From Gnetum montanum (taxonomy: Eukaryota > Streptophyta > Gnetopsida > Gnetales > Gnetaceae), in assembly GCA_015680685.1 (NCBI GenBank), contig MNCI01020165.1, forward strand, positions 64,001 through 128,000: a stretch of 64,000 nt of DNA, written 5' to 3'. This document shows, piece by piece, positions 11,335-21,694 of the stretch. How positions within the stretch are numbered: position 1 is the first letter of the stretch; each line of letters starts with the position of its first letter. Both the position numbers and the translations under genes were made by a program. Below the pieces are notes generated by a model. It was not told where the DNA came from, ran no database searches, and was given only the letters and a program-made list of their open reading frames with translations.

Positions 11335-12496
11335 TAGATGTAGTATAGCTTGAGGTACAAGTGATTCACCAAGTTGGTGAACTCGTTGCCATCCATGTCC
11401 ACCATCTTGAAGGATCCATTCCCAAAGGCTTTAGTGGCCATGTATGGGACTTCCCAGTTGGCTGAGAATTTGCTCACATGCTCACGGACGGTGTTGTGGA
11501 CAAGGTCTCCCTTCTGTACTAGCCATTGATGTGGGTTTGCACAATGTTTTTGTTATTGCTTGCTCTAGTAGTGCTCTATGTGACTCAAGTTTTGCACGTG
11601 CTCCTCCTCTATTGAGTTGAAGTCGATAATCCTTGATTCGTTATTTTGGGCTTCGCTCATGACATCAAATAGGATCATTCGGAGTGATGGTACCTACAAC
11701 TTAAGAGGTAACATAGCTTCAAATCCATAAACAAGACTGTAAGGAGTCTTACTTGTCGTGGTCTTGCATGTCATCCTATAGGCCCATAGAACATAGAGGA
11801 TTTGCTTGTTCCACCACTTCTTGCTGTTGCCAAGCATTCTCTTTATCAAGTTGATGATGATCTTATTTGTAGCCTCTACTTGCCCATTCTCCTATGGGTA
11901 ATATGGGGAGGAGAATGATTACTTGATGCCCAGATTGCTGTAGAAGGTTCAGGTTTCCGTACTACTGAATTGTGGCCCATTGTTGGTTACAATAGTCATC
12001 GGAAGCCCAAAGCTTGTCATGATGTTATCCAAGATGAAATGGAAAACCTGCTAGGATGTCATCTTCCTTAGGAAAATAGCTTCCACGCACTTAGTAAAGT
12101 TCTCAGTGGTGCTGATGATGAAGCTATGCCTTGTAGAGGACTTGGGCATGATAATTCCTATCAGGTTTAGTCCCCATCGCTAGAAAGGCCATGTGATCTG
12201 TGTTGGGTGTAGCTCCATAGGTGAAACACGTATGATATTTGCGTATCTCTGGCACGTGTCACATGTCTTGACCTTTGATAGTCAATCATGCTCCATATGG
12301 GGCTAGTAGTATCCTAGGCGTCTGATTTTTGCAACCATAGCCCTAGGCGCTATGTGTCCACCACACAGTCATTAATCACCTTTTGTGTCTGCTCCTCATC
12401 CATGCATGCTAGCAATATCCAGTCATAGGAACGCTTGCACAGGGCATCATTTCCCATGAGCATATATTGCCAGGAATGCTTGCAGATTGCATTTCT
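11335..12496 (-). pseudogene. Element B integrase
   Basis: Minus-strand translation with stops marked shows a zinc-binding part (RRLGYY, then KVKTCDTCQRYA), a core (WGLNLIGIIMPKSSTRHSFI, ENFTKCVEAIFL), the second catalytic site as VTNNGPQFSS (about 11986-11957), and the glutamate region ENGQVEATNKII (about 11892-11860). After it come WWNKQILYVLWAYR, TPYSLVYGFEAMLPL, a KGDLV box and FSANWEVPY. The second catalytic Asp (normally D-N-G) reads Asn, a single G-to-A change. Many Trp and Gln codons have become stops. This is dead integrase with a clear family identity. Confidence 0.92.
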
Positions 12497-13050
12497 CTAG
12501 GCAGATGTCAGTCCGCTTGGAGGTTCGCCATGTTGCAAGTAGGCTTTAATGTTAGCGTACCACTCTTGGGTATCCGTAGCACTGATAGAGGTCACGTGTC
12601 TCACCTGAATGATAGGCTTAGTACATTCGACAATTGAAGTTGACAGACTTCCAAATGAGTGTGGTGGAATATTTAGTGAAAGGGTGGCTAAGGCATCTGC
12701 TACGGTGTTCCCATTGCATGGCACGTGTTGCACATCCATGGTTGCAAACTGCTTGAGCAGGATTTTTGCTAGGTCGCAATAGGGTTGCAGATGCATAGCT
12801 TTGTAGACATAGACCTTGGTGATTTGATTCACAACTAGTTGTGAATTACTGCACATTGCCAAGTGTTGTATGCATAGTTTTTGGGTAGGCAAGAGGCCTC
12901 TAAGTAGTCCCTCATATTCTACCACATTGTTGGTGCAGGGGAACACAAAATGATAAGCAAATGGGTTCATTTCCCTAGAGGGGAATGTAATGACGGTAGC
13001 TGCACTACCTCCTCACATGGTCAAGGCACTGTCGAAGTGTAAAGTAGCTT
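12497..13050 (-). pseudogene. Element B archaeal-type second RNase H
   Basis: The minus-strand frame holds LHFDSALTM, then a stop, GGSAATVITF, FPCTNNVVEYEGLLRGL, CSNSQLVVNQI, VQHVPCNGNTVADALA. This order (D, E in VEYEG, D in xSDSQL, D in ADAL) is the archaeal-type RNase H that follows the classical RNase H in Tat-lineage elements. The third acidic residue reads Asn (SNSQL), again one G-to-A step. The 157-codon open stretch runs 12970-12497. It lies directly before integrase and directly after the classical RNase H. Confidence 0.87.
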
Positions 13051-14810
13051 CTAGGTGCAATGGGACAACGTTGATAGTGCTAACATGATCATTTGGGAAC
13101 TCAGGATCTATGGTTGCGTGATCGTTGACGAGTAAGGCTGTAAGTTGTGTTGCTATGGCTTGACCCTTAGTCGACGATTGGCTCACATAGTGTAAGTTGA
13201 ATTCCATGGTTATTGCTTTCCATTGGGCTATCCTACTACTTTCATACAGGTTGTTAGTGATAGGCTGGAGTATGTTGTTTTTGCAAATAATGTTAATTGT
13301 ACTACGGAATAGGTAATGCCTCCACTTTTTTAACTCAAATACCAAGGCAAGGAAATTCCTCTCCATCTCGTTTTATTTTGCCTCATGCGCTATTAATGCA
13401 TGACTCAAATAATACACTGGTATCTTAGATCCATCGTCTCATTTATGACATAACAGTGCTACGATAGATATATTGGATGTGGCAAGGTAGATGAAGAAAG
13501 GCCTATCCCTTTCTGGCGGATGCATAGTTGGGAGATGCAAGAGCTCTCTCTTCATGTCATCGAAGGCTTGTTGACATTGAGTTGTCCATTCGAAGTTAAC
13601 CCCTTTCTTTAGAAGATGTTGCATGGGGTGTAACTTGTTAGTCAACCTTGCTATAAACCTTCAAATGAATTGTACCCTACCTTGCAAGCCACGCAATTCC
13701 TTAAGGTTTTTAAGAAGTGCCAAGTTGACGATGGTCTTAACTTTGTCAGGGTCCACCCGTATTCTAGCCTCTGATACTACAAACCCTAACATGCGTCCAG
13801 TTTTCACCCCAAAGACACACTTCTTAGGGTTGAAGTGTAAATCATGCATTTGACAACACCTAAGGACTACCCCTAGATAGCGTGGATGATTAGTAGCCTC
13901 TTTGGACTTGACTGCTATATCATCCATGTAGTCATTTAGCGTTTCTAGCATGTAGTCATTGAAGATGTAGGTAATGGCTAGTTGGTAGGTTGCTTTGGCA
14001 TTCTTAAGCCCAAAAGGCATGATGGTATAGCAAAAGGTCCCCCATGGGGTCATGAAGGTTATTGTTAGCTGATGCTCTAGGTTGATGTGAATTTGGTTGT
14101 AGCTAGAGAAACCATCCATGAAGGTTAAAAGAGCATGACCAATCGTAGTGTCGATGAGTTGATCGATGTTTGGAAGTGGGAAATCGTCTTTGATCATTGC
14201 TTTGTTCAGATCTCGGAAGTCTATACAGATTTGTATTCCTTCCATTTTCTTGGAAACGATAATGATGTTGGACACCTGTTTTGAATAATCAATTGCACGG
14301 ATGAAACCAGCTTGGTATAGCTTGGTGATTTCATCCCTTATGGCTAGTGCAATTTTTGGTTTAACCTTACGAGCTTTTTGCTTAACTACCTTCATGCACG
14401 GGTCTAGGATGATGTTGTGCTATATCAGCCTTTGATCTAAACCCATCATGTCATTGTATTACCATGTGAAGACGTTAACGTTGTCTTGCAAGATTTTGGC
14501 CACACCTTCGTGTGTTTGCGCATCTAAGAGGGAACTAAGCTTTAACGTTTTTACTTGCCCCTTGGACATGGTCATAGGCATCTCGAAAAGAGGGTCCTTA
14601 GCTACATCCCTAGCCTTTAAATCTAGGGTTTAGACCAAATGCGCAGGCCAGTCTGGTGACATTTCTAAAGATGCTATGGTGCTAGCTGTGGTTGATTCCT
14701 AGTCGATCAAGTCTGGGTTCAATTGTCTTGTGAGCGTGCCATGTGGACCGACTAAAGCTAAAGGCATGGAGATATCATAATGGATTTTCATCTTTTCTCA
14801 ACCTGCAAAG
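13051..14810 (-). pseudogene. Element B reverse transcriptase and classical RNase H
   Basis: The RT block begins near 14810 with a pre-RT stretch (VFTW*YNDMMGLD near 14465-14430) and VKQKARKVKPK. RT motifs follow in order: GFIRAIDYSKQVSNIIIV, ICIDFRDLNKAMIKDDFPLP, LLTFMDGFSSYNQIHI, TPWGTFCYTIMPFGLKNA, and the catalytic YMDD at 13930-13919 (YMDDIAVKSK), then KKCVFG and LGFVVS. The RT frame (14395-13661) is open for 244 codons. Classical RNase H follows after a shift: QAFDDMKREL, PFFIYLATSN, YYLSHAL, NEMERNFLALVFELKKWRHYL, ending about 13051. RT motifs are well kept compared with the rest of the element. Stops and shifts still exclude a working polyprotein. Confidence 0.94.
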
Positions 14811-14927
14811 ATGAAAGGAGAGCCTCGTTAAGAGGCACATGTTCACAATAATCGTGTATAATGAAAATTTGCAAAATAACGATGAGATGTAACTAGAGAA
14901 GCATGATATAAAGATTAAAATTTGCTA

Positions 14928-15345
14928 GTTTAAAGTCATGGTAGACCACTAAGGCATGGATATGCAAAACTGCTAAAATAGGAGATGTAAAAATGTAAAT
15001 CTGTTAATGTGAAAATGCGAAACTGCTAAAAAAAATGCAAACTTGTCGATGCGAAAATGTGAAACCGCTAGTTTAACATCATTGTGGACTGTGTACGTGT
15101 AACGGATCGAAACTGATCGAAACTGCTAGCTTAAAACTAGAGTGAAATGTTAATAATGCTAGTTTAAGGTCTTTTCGGACCGCTAACTAGAGCGAATTGC
15201 TATGCTAGGAACATTAGTTTAAGGTCTTTTCGAACCACTAAAATTGTTGCTACGTTGGGGTTGCTAGTTTAAGGTCTTTCCAGACTTGTAAAACCGTCGC
15301 TAAGATAAGATTGCTAGTTTAAGGTCTTTCTAGACTGATAATTGA
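14928..15345. repeat. Degenerate minisatellite 2 in element B
   Basis: Units spaced about 50 bases carry GCTAGTTTAAGGTCTTTCxGAC, clearest at 15160, 15210, 15261 and 15312, with weaker copies at 14928, 15067 and 15127. The array lies between the RT block and the presumed promoter of the antisense unit, and shares its core with the array at 11008-11312. Confidence 0.8.
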
Positions 15346-15537
15346 AAAATATATATATTTTTTGTTTTTCAGGAAAGCAAATAGTTAGCTTAAAGCGTGC
15401 CAAGGTCTTTTGCCCTGATCTGTCCGTTTTAATTCCCAACAATGCTACAATGTCGTGGCGAGCATGCTACATTGCACGGCAAACCCCACATTAAACAGAG
15501 AGAGAGAATGGCAAGTTTTCCTTTTCCACCATTACAA

Positions 15538-15548
15538 CCATAAATAGG
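15538..15548 (+). promoter_or_regulatory. Possible TATA box of the antisense unit
   Basis: CCATAAATAGGGG lies about 155 bases upstream of the proposed start codon of the antisense unit and is a reasonable plant TATA element. No other promoter evidence is available from sequence alone. Confidence 0.35.
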
Positions 15549-15699
15549 GGTTAAACCTTGGTAAGCCTATCATTCTCGCCGTAACAGCGTAGAGCCCACA
15601 TTCAGAGCACAAAGCGATTTCAGAGCACAAAGCGATTGTGCTAATAGAGAGTAAGGTGGTTTTTTGCATAGCATCAAGGAAAAGTTTGCAAGAAGGGCA

Positions 15700-18600
15700 A
15701 TGGCCCCAAGGAGGGAATGCACTCACTTGGAACTCGCAAAGGTTGAGGAGATAAAGAAAATCCTAGGGCATGTGCCACAAGTGTGCGTGGCAGTACGGGA
15801 GAACATGCTGTTGACCAGGTAGGCTACTATGCCTCCTCTATTTTTTTGTGCTTACGTTATCATTTTTATTTTCTATTTTCAATTTTGTGATTTAGTTTTA
15901 GTTATCCATGTTTTCTATCATCGCATTGTCATTGTTTTCACCTTTGCACCATCGCTGTCACTGTTTCTGCTGTGGCAGATGCACAAACGATACACTAACA
16001 TTGCATGCAAGGTCGCCTAAACTACCATCGCTGCAGTTGTCATAACCATGGGGGTTTGGATAGTTTAAGTTACTTGGATTTTAAATGGTGTAGTGTAGGA
16101 TCCCTGAGAGGGTTTGGCCGTGCGTGACATGATAGTGTGACATGTGTTTCATTAGGGTGTAGTGCTAATCGTTCTGCTAGGGCTAATCGCTCTGTTGCTA
16201 TGCTAGGCTATTCTTGCTATGCTATTGCTTTCACATTCTTGCTACACTATGTGCAAGAAGAGGGTTATGTTATGCTATATGCTAAAATGCTAGGTCTTGC
16301 TATGCTATGTGTGTATTACACTTGGGCACGATGCCAACATTTGTTGGTTGTGTTGTGCAGCATAGTGTTGAGGCCAACTCTGATTATCCTAGAAATTGTA
16401 GGGGTCCTGTGTTGCATAAGCAAACCAGTGGCCAATGTTCCTCTTCCCCATACACATGTGGGAGAGCGTGGGGTCTGGTTCAGGCAAGAAACATAGGAAT
16501 TCTTACAATTTCTCCTCCAATAATTTAGTGTGATCATTTTTTCATACTTAGAGGAGGAAGAGATGGTTGTCATCACAGAAATCCTATTGCCTGGGGCAAG
16601 CCGGGGTATCCTGAGGTTTTTGATGAATGGGGAAATCAGCAGTAGGCAAGGAGAAGGATCTAGTCAACGCCACAAATATTTGAGGAGTTTGTCCTAGATC
16701 TGGTATATGCCTGAGTATAGCTTCTACCATTCTTTCGACACGTTGTTTGTTGCACGTCATATGGGAACGTGCTTCCAAAATCCACCCAGAACTGTCTACT
16801 GCACTGGTATGTGAGTTTTTTGTAGCCTTGTTTTGCTACATTGTGCAACGTTTGCTATGCTAGCCAAATGTTGATGCTATGTTTTTATTACCAGGTCCTA
16901 CATTAACAAGGAAGGGATTCACGACAAAGCAGATGTGCTGACCACAACACAGATGTCCCTACAGGGGTTCTCTTCTACTGAGAACCTGCATGCAAGTGTG
17001 ATTGGTCAATGCGGGGGTCAATACCACACGTACCCAGAACTATACCCCATTCCCTATGAAAGATGCAAGGAGATGGGTTTGTTGGATGAGGGATGGATGC
17101 CCTTCAAACTGATTTCCATGGAAGAGGTTTTGGTCCCACTTCCACAATTCCCATTGCCATATAAGCCTAGTAAGCTAAACAATGGGTGCCACCTACTTAA
17201 ATGCTTTTACAATCTTTTGTGTTTTCTATGTTTTTATGATAAACGTTTCTTGTGAAAACTACTATAGGGGTGAAAAAGTCCTGGGAGGTGATAATGGTAA
17301 CCTCCGAGAACCAGGAGGCAAAAATCTACTTCAAGTATAGAGAAGTAGAGGGGAGCCAACTTTGGATATGTAGTGCAGCTTTGGACTCCTTGGTCCAAAA
17401 TATCCAGAAGGTTGGACTTATGGATTTGTTCCTAGCCCTGAATCCAAGTGTTCCTATTGCCAAGATGCTCTTCTTGGTCGACTCCTTTTCTGATAGGGTG
17501 GGCCGCTTCCGCACGTGTATACAAGGCGTATGAGTGGTCATTGAAATCAATGACTAGCTATTCGCAGATCTTTTTGGTGTCCCTACTAATGGCATCCCCA
17601 TAGGGTCGAAGACCAAAGGGGAGCTGACACTTCAAAAGAAGGAAATTCAAGAGTGGTTAGGGCTCACCAAGGAGCAGAAGGGGCTCCCCATGGAAAAGCT
17701 CTAGTTGGGACCCTCCAAGGAAGTTTACCCTATCATTCGTGCTTGCGCATTCCCCCAACTACTTTCGCAAGGGAAGTTCCTTGGGATTGAGTAGGCCTGG
17801 GTAATGCGTGAGGTCATGGAAGAGGGGGCTCGCTACAACTGGGCTAGGTTTCTATGTAAAGGCTTGTAGACTGAAATCTTAGGGCTTTTAGATATATACA
17901 TTATGCCTTTTACATAGCCTTCTTACGACGTTTCATGGAGTTTCTCATAGTCCACGAGAATGGAGCCTAGGTCATGTGAAATCATGACCATATTTCTAGA
18001 TCGTAGATCTTCCAAATCCTCTAGACCACCTGAGCTTAAGATCCCCCAGAAATAATTAGGGAGTTGTTCTTTGTGATGACTAAGGATTAGATGGCCCACA
18101 ACTTTTGTGGCCAAGACAACATAGGAGAGGTGCCCTTCGTTGTAGCCGATAGTGTGTCATGGGGAAAACATCTCATAGCCAAGACTGTGGCTAGCAAGTT
18201 GCAAAGAAAAAGGTTTGATTCAACTGAAGAAACCCTTTGCAAGAAAGATGAGGAGGGTCGGAGACTACGGTTCAAGCTACAGAGGATGCAACCCCCCATT
18301 GGTAAAGTCTTTTGTTCATGTTTATTTTGCTAATGCCTGCTATGCTGTGCTACACTAGACAGTGTAGCATAGCGTGGCACCCTCTTTAAACTAAGAGCTA
18401 ATGAAAATGTGTTTCTTGGCTGCTAGAAGAAGAAGAGGAAGAAGAAGAAGGCAACGAAGAGGTGTCGGCCCCTAAGACGAGGGCAACGAATAAAGACGTG
18501 GAGGCCTGAGTCTCAAAAGAGAGTGCCTCGGTCAAGAGGTGAAGAGCTCTAACTGCTAAGGCAGGGGCTCTTGTCATTAGACAGAATCCTCCTATTGACG

Positions 18601-20108
18601 AGGGGGACATTTTTGGAGATGAAGAGGAGTCTCCCGTGAATAAAAAGGATGCTGGTGCCTCAAAAGGCAAAGTGCCTATGAATAAAGGAGAAGCCCGCAT
18701 TGACCTAGAAGGGACTTCTACCAAGGATGCTACCGCCACTCCAAATTAGAAAGGAGGGGAATTGCAATTAGACGTTGGTGAGTTTGGCAATATCTCTACC
18801 TTGTCATAGAACATTTTGGTCTTTGCTGACATGCTTAGTTGTATGACAAAAATCACTGCTATTATTGCAGGACCCCCACCGATTCGTGTGGAATGATGGG
18901 ATGAGACCCCTGATAAGTTTACATTTATGTAGGGGGTCATTGATGACATGATCGGTCATCTTCACCAGATTACCCTAAAGTGGGTAAGTAGTAGTGCTAG
19001 ATGCTCTCATGTTGCTACGTTACAACTTCTTGAATTTGCTAACCTTGTTACGCTAATGCGACTGACATGCTCTTTATGTTGTGACGGCCTCTCGACTCAA
19101 ATGGAACCTGGCATGACCTTTGAAAGTTGGTGGTCATTCTCATCCGAGGTGAGCAAGGTACCCTGTTGCGCATACGATGAGGTTAGCAAATGTGCTTTGC
19201 ACTTGGCCTGCTCCTTGTGGAAGTACAAGCACGTTAACAAAGACCTATGGAAACGGGTCCAAAAAGCTGAGCAAGAGAAGGCTGATCTGAGCACCGAGGT
19301 GAAGGACCTCAAATGGAGAAACGAGTTTCTCCTAGCCCATGACACTAAAAATGAGGACTGGTGCATGGCTATGATAGATCATGCCAGATTTTGGGCAGTC
19401 GTGCATCAAAATAATGAAGACACCCACAAAACAATAGAACAACGGATGCAAATGGACTTGTTGGCCCAGAAGAGTCAGGATTGGAAAGACTTCAGTGCCA
19501 GGGTTTACGAATGGGGGCAGTCCCAGAAAAACCATAAACACATGTATAAACTGGAACGTGCCACCTATCGTAGACTGTACAGGGATGCCTCTATGGAGGC
19601 GTTTACCTACAAGGAATTTGTAGATGCCATTGGTATCTCTGAGGCCTATGAAAAGTTCAAAAAGTAGGTAAAGGTTACAGAATCTCTTGAATATGAAGTG
19701 GACCTCCCCACAAGTGAGATCGCAACTACCTCCTTTTCTCTAGGAGCATTGAGGTGGATGACCACCGAAAAGGAGAAAGCTATTACAGATGTTGAGCCTA
19801 GCAATAGGCGTTGGGTGGATATCACGATAGAGGAGGTTTGACACTGTCTTGAGCGTGGTCTAGACTAGATACCCTTCGAGACGGACACAGGTCCTTCTCA
19901 GGTTAGTCACTTTCTGTGTATCAATGCTTATGCTCTGTTGTAACTTGCATGCATTTCCTTAGCTGACTACTTCATTATTATGATGCAAGTTCTAGATGAG
20001 GGTGCAGGGCCTGCAGTAGGAAGGAATGAAGGGGTAGTAGGGGATAATGCAGGGCAAGGTGATGCAGAAGCGAGTGGAGAAGATGATGTGGGCAAAGACA
20101 ACCCATGA
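15700..20108 (+). pseudogene. Unrecognised spliced gene-like unit, antisense inside element B
   Basis: Not recognised. A multi-exon structure is supported by GT/AG sites in matching phase: exons 15700-15818, 16552-16806, 16895-17169, 17268-18301, 18427-18983 and about 19083-19901, with a possible tail at 19996-20108. Joined exons keep one frame across four junctions. Motifs include PGYPEVFDEWGNQ in exon 2, TTTQMSLQGFSSTENLHAS and YPIPYERCKEMGLLDEGWMP in exon 3, and SFSDRVGRFRTCIQGV, LFADLFGVPTNGIPIG and EEGARYNWARFLC in exon 4. Exon 5 is acidic (a run of Glu, then lysine-rich stretches). Exon 6 is highly charged and looks coiled-coil. Nearly all stops are TAG or TGA where CAG or CGA would fit. 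One frameshift lies near 17930, and the acceptor of exon 6 is no longer AG. Length would be roughly 1,000 residues. It could be an accessory ORF of the element or a captured host gene. Confidence 0.7.
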
Positions 20109-20167
20109 CAACATGGGAATTTTTTGTAAAATTTTTGTAAACATTTTCTAAAGGACAAAAAATTTTG

Positions 20168-20173
20168 AATAAA
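20168..20173 (+). terminator. Possible polyadenylation signal of the antisense unit
   Basis: AATAAA occurs about 60 bases after the last possible codon of the antisense unit, in a T/A-rich setting. The position suits a 3' end, but such hexamers are common in AT-rich DNA. Confidence 0.35.
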
Positions 20174-20524
20174 GAGAAAAATTATGAAAAAGGCCTATCA
20201 CGTGTTAAAGGGTAATACGCTAATGATTTGGAAAATGGTTAACTAGCAACTAGCGTAGATGAAAAATAGAAGGGCGAAAAATGTGCAAGGGTGGGCAACT
20301 GGGCAAGAAGTAGTGGGGTTGCTACGCTATGCGTAGCTGCTTCTTGACCCATCCCAAGTTGAGCGAGACATAAGGCCAAGATGATTTTCTAGGACCTTCG
20401 TTTGCATCATTGCCTGCCACTTAGAAGGGCAAACTAGCCCATGTGCTCTCATTTTGGGAACCAGCTTGCTAAGCTGATTCCTCTGCTGGATGGTCAGTGT
20501 GTGCTGCGAAAGCCGCTTCACTCT

Positions 20525-20975
20525 TAGAGGTTACAACCTCTAAGCCCTGTTCCATGTCTACGTTGTGGATTGCTTGCATCACTACCTCATCACCATGGAT
20601 CACCACCTCCCTACCTACATAAGGCAGATGGATCTCGGTATAGGTGAGGAGACAACTCTGAGCTGCGCTAACAATGATCTGCCCAAGATCAAGTTAAACC
20701 TGAGCATTTCATCAACCACGATGAATTTTTTATTTGTGGGGAACTGGTCCCTTATCACGAAGTCTATGTGGACTATGCCCTTTAGCACAACCCAGGCCCC
20801 ATTGAATGACCTTAGATATGACATCGTCATGGGTTTGATCTGGTCGACTAGGTCCAACGTATCCACAATAGAGAAGGGGATGACATTGGTGGCGGTCCCA
20901 TCATCAACATGTACCCTTAAGATCCAGTATTGGCCAACCCAAATTGTGATGAATAGGGGTGCTATAGTCACCTAA
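20525..20975 (-). pseudogene. Element B aspartic protease
   Basis: The minus-strand frame of 118 codons (20971-20615) reads ILRVHVDDGTATNVIPFSIV, then MTMSYLRSFNGAW, GIVHIDFVI, and FNLILGRSLLAQL. D-x-G followed by a hydrophobic strand and a late LGRSLL box is the retroviral-type protease pattern of Ty3/gypsy elements. After a frameshift the linker continues to about 20525 (YVGREVVIHGDEVVMQAIHN). It lies between gag and the antisense unit, so RT is separated from PR by about 5.7 kb. Confidence 0.8.
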
Positions 20976-21694
20976 CCCCTTTTGGGGTCTTCCCTAATGG
21001 AACTGTTGCTGAAAGTCAATTGGGACGGTTCTGGCTCTATAGGCATGGAGGGAAGCATCACCGAGTGGATTGCTTCCTCTTCTGATAGCATGTCTTCGTT
21101 GAGCAGAATCACTGTCAACATGCGGACTAGAGCCTCATGGTGTGGGATGGATGTCATGATTAGGTTGTACAAGCTCAATGTAGTGTTCTTTTGCTTCAGA
21201 GCTTGTTTGACTTGAGAGAGGGCATCTAGAAGGTCCTGGCCACCCCCTGTTTACCACCTTTCTATTCTTCTATTTTTCCCAAGAGACAAATTTCCTGAGC
21301 AGAGACGGTTTCAGATCTGGATTTAGATCCTTTTTGGTGGGGTGGCGTGGACTGTGTAGTTGTAGCAATGTCCCTTTTTGGTGAAGAGGGCATAGATGGA
21401 GGGGGTGAGGACATAGGCTTGGAAGTACCTAAGGTGGTATCTTCCCTTGATGTCTCACTTGTGAAATACACTTCTCATTTTCTAGGGCAAGAAGGCTATG
21501 TGGTTGTCTTGTGTTGGGCAGGGGCTGTTGAAGGAGTTGGCCCCCTAATGACAAATAGAGCTAACAGTGTTGATGGGCACGGTGGCACGATTCTTCTAAC
21601 AGATGGCATGGGGACAGATGCCCTAGGAGGAACCCTTAGGATAAACGGTTGCTACAAGCTTCACCCAGCTGCTGGCGATGCTGGTGTGCTATGC
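20976..21694 (-). other. Element B gag-PR linker
   Basis: Minus-strand frames here are short and rich in Ser, Pro and Thr (for example TSKPMSSPPPSMPSSPKRD near 21420). They read like a low-complexity linker between gag and protease. No separate domain is recognisable. Confidence 0.5.

Noticed and set aside
14800-20520. Possibility that the whole antisense block is a third nested LTR element
   Set aside because: No LTR pair, target-site duplication, RT or integrase could be found for it, so I kept it as a gene-like unit and left its origin open.
20565-20975. 136-codon plus-strand open frame
   Set aside because: It is the shadow of the element B protease on the other strand.
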